Of a stretch of 6,832 nt of DNA, positions 5,638-6,832 are shown one piece after another (within the stretch, counting starts at the first letter, position 1; every line of letters begins with the position of its first letter). Under the pieces are notes generated by a model that worked only from the letters and a program-made list of their open reading frames with translations, made no database searches and was not told the DNA's origin. Location of the stretch: assembly GCA_902800435.1 (NCBI GenBank), contig CADCEQ010000080.1, positions 1 through 6,832 on the forward strand, written 5' to 3'. The stretch is from an uncultured Prevotellaceae bacterium. Its GTDB lineage: Bacteria > Bacteroidota > Bacteroidia > Bacteroidales > Bacteroidaceae. Made by a program: the position numbers and the translations under genes.

Positions 5638-5763
5638 TCAGCCGAAGATACCGTGGTCGTTCTTGAGCTCTTCTTTCGTCAGTTCCTGGAAGGTCGTGAT
5701 TAAATGAGAGGACTGCTGAGTTCGCTCAAGCAGTCTAGAACGAGAACTCGCGTTCTTTGACAT
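5638..5763 (-). pseudogene. Possible decayed 3' end of a gene
   Basis: The minus strand is open for 41 codons from an ATG at 5763. The last 17 codons look protein-like (FQELTKEELKNDHGIFG, then TGA), with ordinary codon use. The first half overlaps two hairpins and gives a Ser/Arg-rich string that looks non-coding. I therefore read this as the tail of a lost gene, cut near 5700, rather than a functional small protein. I do not recognise the family. The insertion sequence ends 40 bases downstream, so a deletion linked to it may have removed neighbouring sequence. Confidence 0.25.
5711..5756. other. Two adjacent hairpins upstream of the toxin-antitoxin promoter
   Basis: The first spans 5711-5735: GACTGCTGAG, a TTCG loop, then the complementary arm with one bulged A. 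The second pairs AGAACG (5737-5742) with CGTTCT (5751-5756) around an eight-base loop. The stable UUCG-type loop suggests an RNA structure, possibly a terminator protecting the operon from upstream transcription, or a small palindromic repeat. They lie about 40 bases before the promoter. Confidence 0.5.
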
Positions 5764-5798
5764 ACTGACACAAAACGGATAAATATCTCGGGGATTCT

Positions 5799-5830
5799 TT
5801 TGGAATTCTCAGGGGAAATGTGTATCTTTG
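5799..5830 (+). promoter_or_regulatory. Toxin-antitoxin operon promoter (TTTG, 20 bases, TATCTTTG)
   Basis: TTTG at 5799-5802 and TATCTTTG at 5823-5830 are separated by 20 bases, a full match to the Bacteroidetes consensus. The predicted start near 5834 leaves about 25 bases before the ATG at 5860. Nested in the promoter, GGAATTCTC gives a small partial dyad that could serve as an operator, but this is weak. Confidence 0.7.
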
Positions 5831-5859
5831 CAGCCGTAAACTTATTAAGTGATGAGATT

Positions 5860-6162
5860 ATGACTGCAATTGCTTTAGATCGAGAAACCAGCAACTATTG
5901 GGAGATGATCAAGGGTGCCAGCAACAAAGCGAAACTGACACTGCTGACGCTGATCAGCGCTTCGATGAGTGGCGATGAGGTGGTTATCACGCAAAAGAAA
6001 CCTGCCAAAGCCCGTCGCATGAGTGCCATGACCGACGAGCAGATGGAGCGCGAGATGCAGGGCGAACCGACACCTATTATGGCTGCCGAAGAGACCGACC
6101 CGTCTGACATCGTCGACGCCAATTGTGGTAGAATCGCTAACGGACTGGAGAAATGGCTGTGA
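5860..6162 (+). CDS. Probable antitoxin of a PemK/MazF-type module
   Basis: The 100-residue acidic protein begins MTAIALDRETSNYWEMIKG. Residues about 10-37 look helical and may form a dimer or DNA-binding part. Residues about 42-55 are basic and proline-containing (QKKPAKARR), and the acidic C-terminal half (about 57-100) is a plausible toxin-wrapping tail. I do not recognise the family; the antitoxin role is inferred from its place directly before, and 10 bases overlapping, a PemK-like toxin gene. Such partners usually bind the toxin and repress the shared promoter. A start at a TTG further upstream (5800) would keep the frame, but lies inside the promoter; the ATG at 5860 fits the transcript start and the protein-like N-terminus. 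Confidence 0.65.
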   Translation: MTAIALDRETSNYWEMIKGASNKAKLTLLTLISASMSGDEVVITQKKPAKARRMSAMTDEQMEREMQGEPTPIMAAEETDPSDIVDANCGRIANGLEKWL

Positions 6163-6518
6163 GCAAGGTAAGACCGGGCGAGATTGTGGAAGTGCCCTTC
6201 CTGCTCCCTGGAGGTGAGTTCAAGGCTCACCCTGCATTGGTGGTTTCTCCTTGCCGACTACAGGATGACGAGGACGGCCTGTTCTACGCTATTCTCATAT
6301 CGACGAAGAACCACAACCCACAGTACACCATCGAACTGAAGAACGAGTGGCTCAACAAGCCGATGCTCCGCCAGTCGTATTTCGTCACTCATATCATGAG
6401 TTTCTTTAAGCTCAAGGATGTGTACAGTTCGCACAATGTGTTCGTGAAGTCTGAGTATTTCGACAAAATACTCGGAAAGACATTCTACAGCATCTTCGAC
6501 GTGGAGGTTGAGTTCTGA
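6153..6518 (+). CDS. PemK/MazF-like toxin (probable mRNA interferase)
   Basis: The 121-residue protein has the elements of the PemK/MazF fold in order: an opening strand GEIVEVPF (9-16), HPALVVSP (26-33), AILIST (46-51), SYFVTHIMSFFK (75-86) and a last helix around KILGKTF (105-111). The length is typical. MazF-type toxins are ribonucleases that cut mRNA and stop growth when the antitoxin is lost. Here the conserved Arg before the P-A-L-V strand (R29 in E. coli MazF) is a His (H26), while the Ser/Thr of the second active-site loop is kept (S50, T51). The activity or target site may therefore differ. The start ATG overlaps the antitoxin gene by 10 bases, implying translational coupling. The next feature is a likely terminator. 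Confidence 0.75.
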   Translation: MAVSKVRPGEIVEVPFLLPGGEFKAHPALVVSPCRLQDDEDGLFYAILISTKNHNPQYTIELKNEWLNKPMLRQSYFVTHIMSFFKLKDVYSSHNVFVKSEYFDKILGKTFYSIFDVEVEF

Positions 6519-6553
6519 ACAGCCTATCCCGAGATTTGTCCGCCAAACCATCT

Positions 6554-6587
6554 ACACCAAGATGCGCTCAGCGGTGTCCTTTTTTTT
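6554..6587 (+). terminator. Probable intrinsic terminator of the toxin-antitoxin operon
   Basis: ACACC (6554-6558) pairs with GGTGT (6573-6577), followed by CC and eight T (6580-6587), 35 bases past the toxin stop codon. The stem is short and the loop long (14 bases, with an inner CGC/GCG option), so the T run is the stronger evidence. Confidence 0.5.
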
Positions 6588-6591
6588 GTAG

Positions 6592-6742
6592 CCGTATCTC
6601 ATTGCCGTGACGGGCAGCACTAACATAGCGGAGAGCTGCACGGGCAGGGTGGTGGCCTCGATGGAGATCAACAGCACGACCAAGGACGGCTACGGAAAAC
6701 GCCAAGGCGCTGTTCTTGGATGACTGGGACGAGGAGGAATAG
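6592..6742 (+). pseudogene. Frameshifted 3' remnant of an unidentified gene
   Basis: A frame open from 6592 reads plausibly as protein (VTGSTNIAE, then VVASMEINSTTKDGYG) before a stop at 6721-6723. The next frame, from about 6695, continues as ENAKALFLDDWDEEE to a TAG at 6740-6742. A one-base change near 6694 would join them into one C-terminus. There is no start codon of note, and a stop lies at 6589-6591 just before. I take it as the tail of a broken gene; the family is not recognised. A minus-strand frame is also open here but gives an unconvincing, low-complexity protein. Confidence 0.3.
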
Positions 6743-6762
6743 AATCTGCACCCTTTAATGGA

Positions 6763-6819
6763 ACACAAAGACACGAAGACACAAAGAAATGGTTATATTT
6801 AGAACGCAGAGACGCAGAG
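6763..6819. repeat. Octamer tandem repeats ACACRAAG and ACGCAGAG
   Basis: Three consecutive eight-base units (ACACAAAG, ACACGAAG, ACACAAAG) occupy 6763-6786, and two ACGCAGAG units occupy 6804-6819. The two words are related (ACRCARAG). Similar short repeats occur between genes in Bacteroidetes, as I recall. No gene is seen in the remaining bases to the window end. Confidence 0.6.
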
Positions 6820-6832
6820 ATGTTAATTTAAT

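Noticed and set aside
5800..5859. Antitoxin start at the upstream TTG
   Set aside because: It lies within the promoter, upstream of the predicted transcript start.
5700..5894. Minus-strand 64-codon open frame across the antitoxin promoter
   Set aside because: It overlaps a strong plus-strand promoter and hairpins, and shows no protein-like pattern.

Overview
The window looks like a chromosome segment from a Bacteroidales bacterium, most likely Prevotella or a close relative. Three things point there. Promoter-like sites have the Bacteroidetes form (TAnnTTTG, sometimes with TTTG about 20 bases upstream) and Shine-Dalgarno sequences are lacking. The gene content includes an LruC-domain lipoprotein and a membrane-embedded AraC-type regulator. 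GC-rich palindromic intergenic repeats are also present. The assignment rests on recall of these features, not on a database search.

Layout. Bases 1-696 hold no convincing gene but are dense in structure: a large dyad with a perfect 38-bp palindrome and TGACAC repeats (55-196), a 121-bp tandem repeat in about 2.4 copies (253-543), and two hairpins (544-592, 603-620). Bases 697-2568 (minus) encode a 623-residue lipoprotein with a signal peptide, a DUF4114-like segment and an LruC domain. Bases 2807-3958 (plus) encode the divergent regulator, with about seven membrane segments and a C-terminal AraC DNA-binding domain. The divergent intergenic region carries three copies of GTGTGTAA, placed where they could act on both promoters, and a 43-bp-period duplication in the lipoprotein leader. 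A GC-rich palindromic repeat (3961-4051) then runs directly into an IS4-family, Tn5/IS50-like insertion sequence (4052-5598).

The insertion sequence has 22-bp perfect terminal inverted repeats. Their outer 19 bases resemble the Tn5 ends and include a DnaA-box match. The DDE and YREK residues of the transposase are all present, but its N-terminal DNA-binding segment lies in another frame, separated by a run of seven A. Removing one A restores a 477-residue protein, close to the 476 residues of Tn5 transposase.

Bases 5599-5859 hold a short decayed coding remnant, two hairpins and a strong promoter. That promoter drives a two-gene operon (5860-6518): a 100-residue probable antitoxin of unrecognised family, overlapping by 10 bases a 121-residue PemK/MazF-like toxin. 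A likely terminator follows at 6554-6587, then a frameshifted gene remnant and octamer tandem repeats up to the window end.

The two parts most worth study are the regulator/lipoprotein pair, which looks like a membrane regulator controlling an adjacent surface protein, and the Tn5-like element whose transposase needs a frame change in a homopolymer. The toxin-antitoxin module and gene remnants suggest an accessory, rearranged locus.
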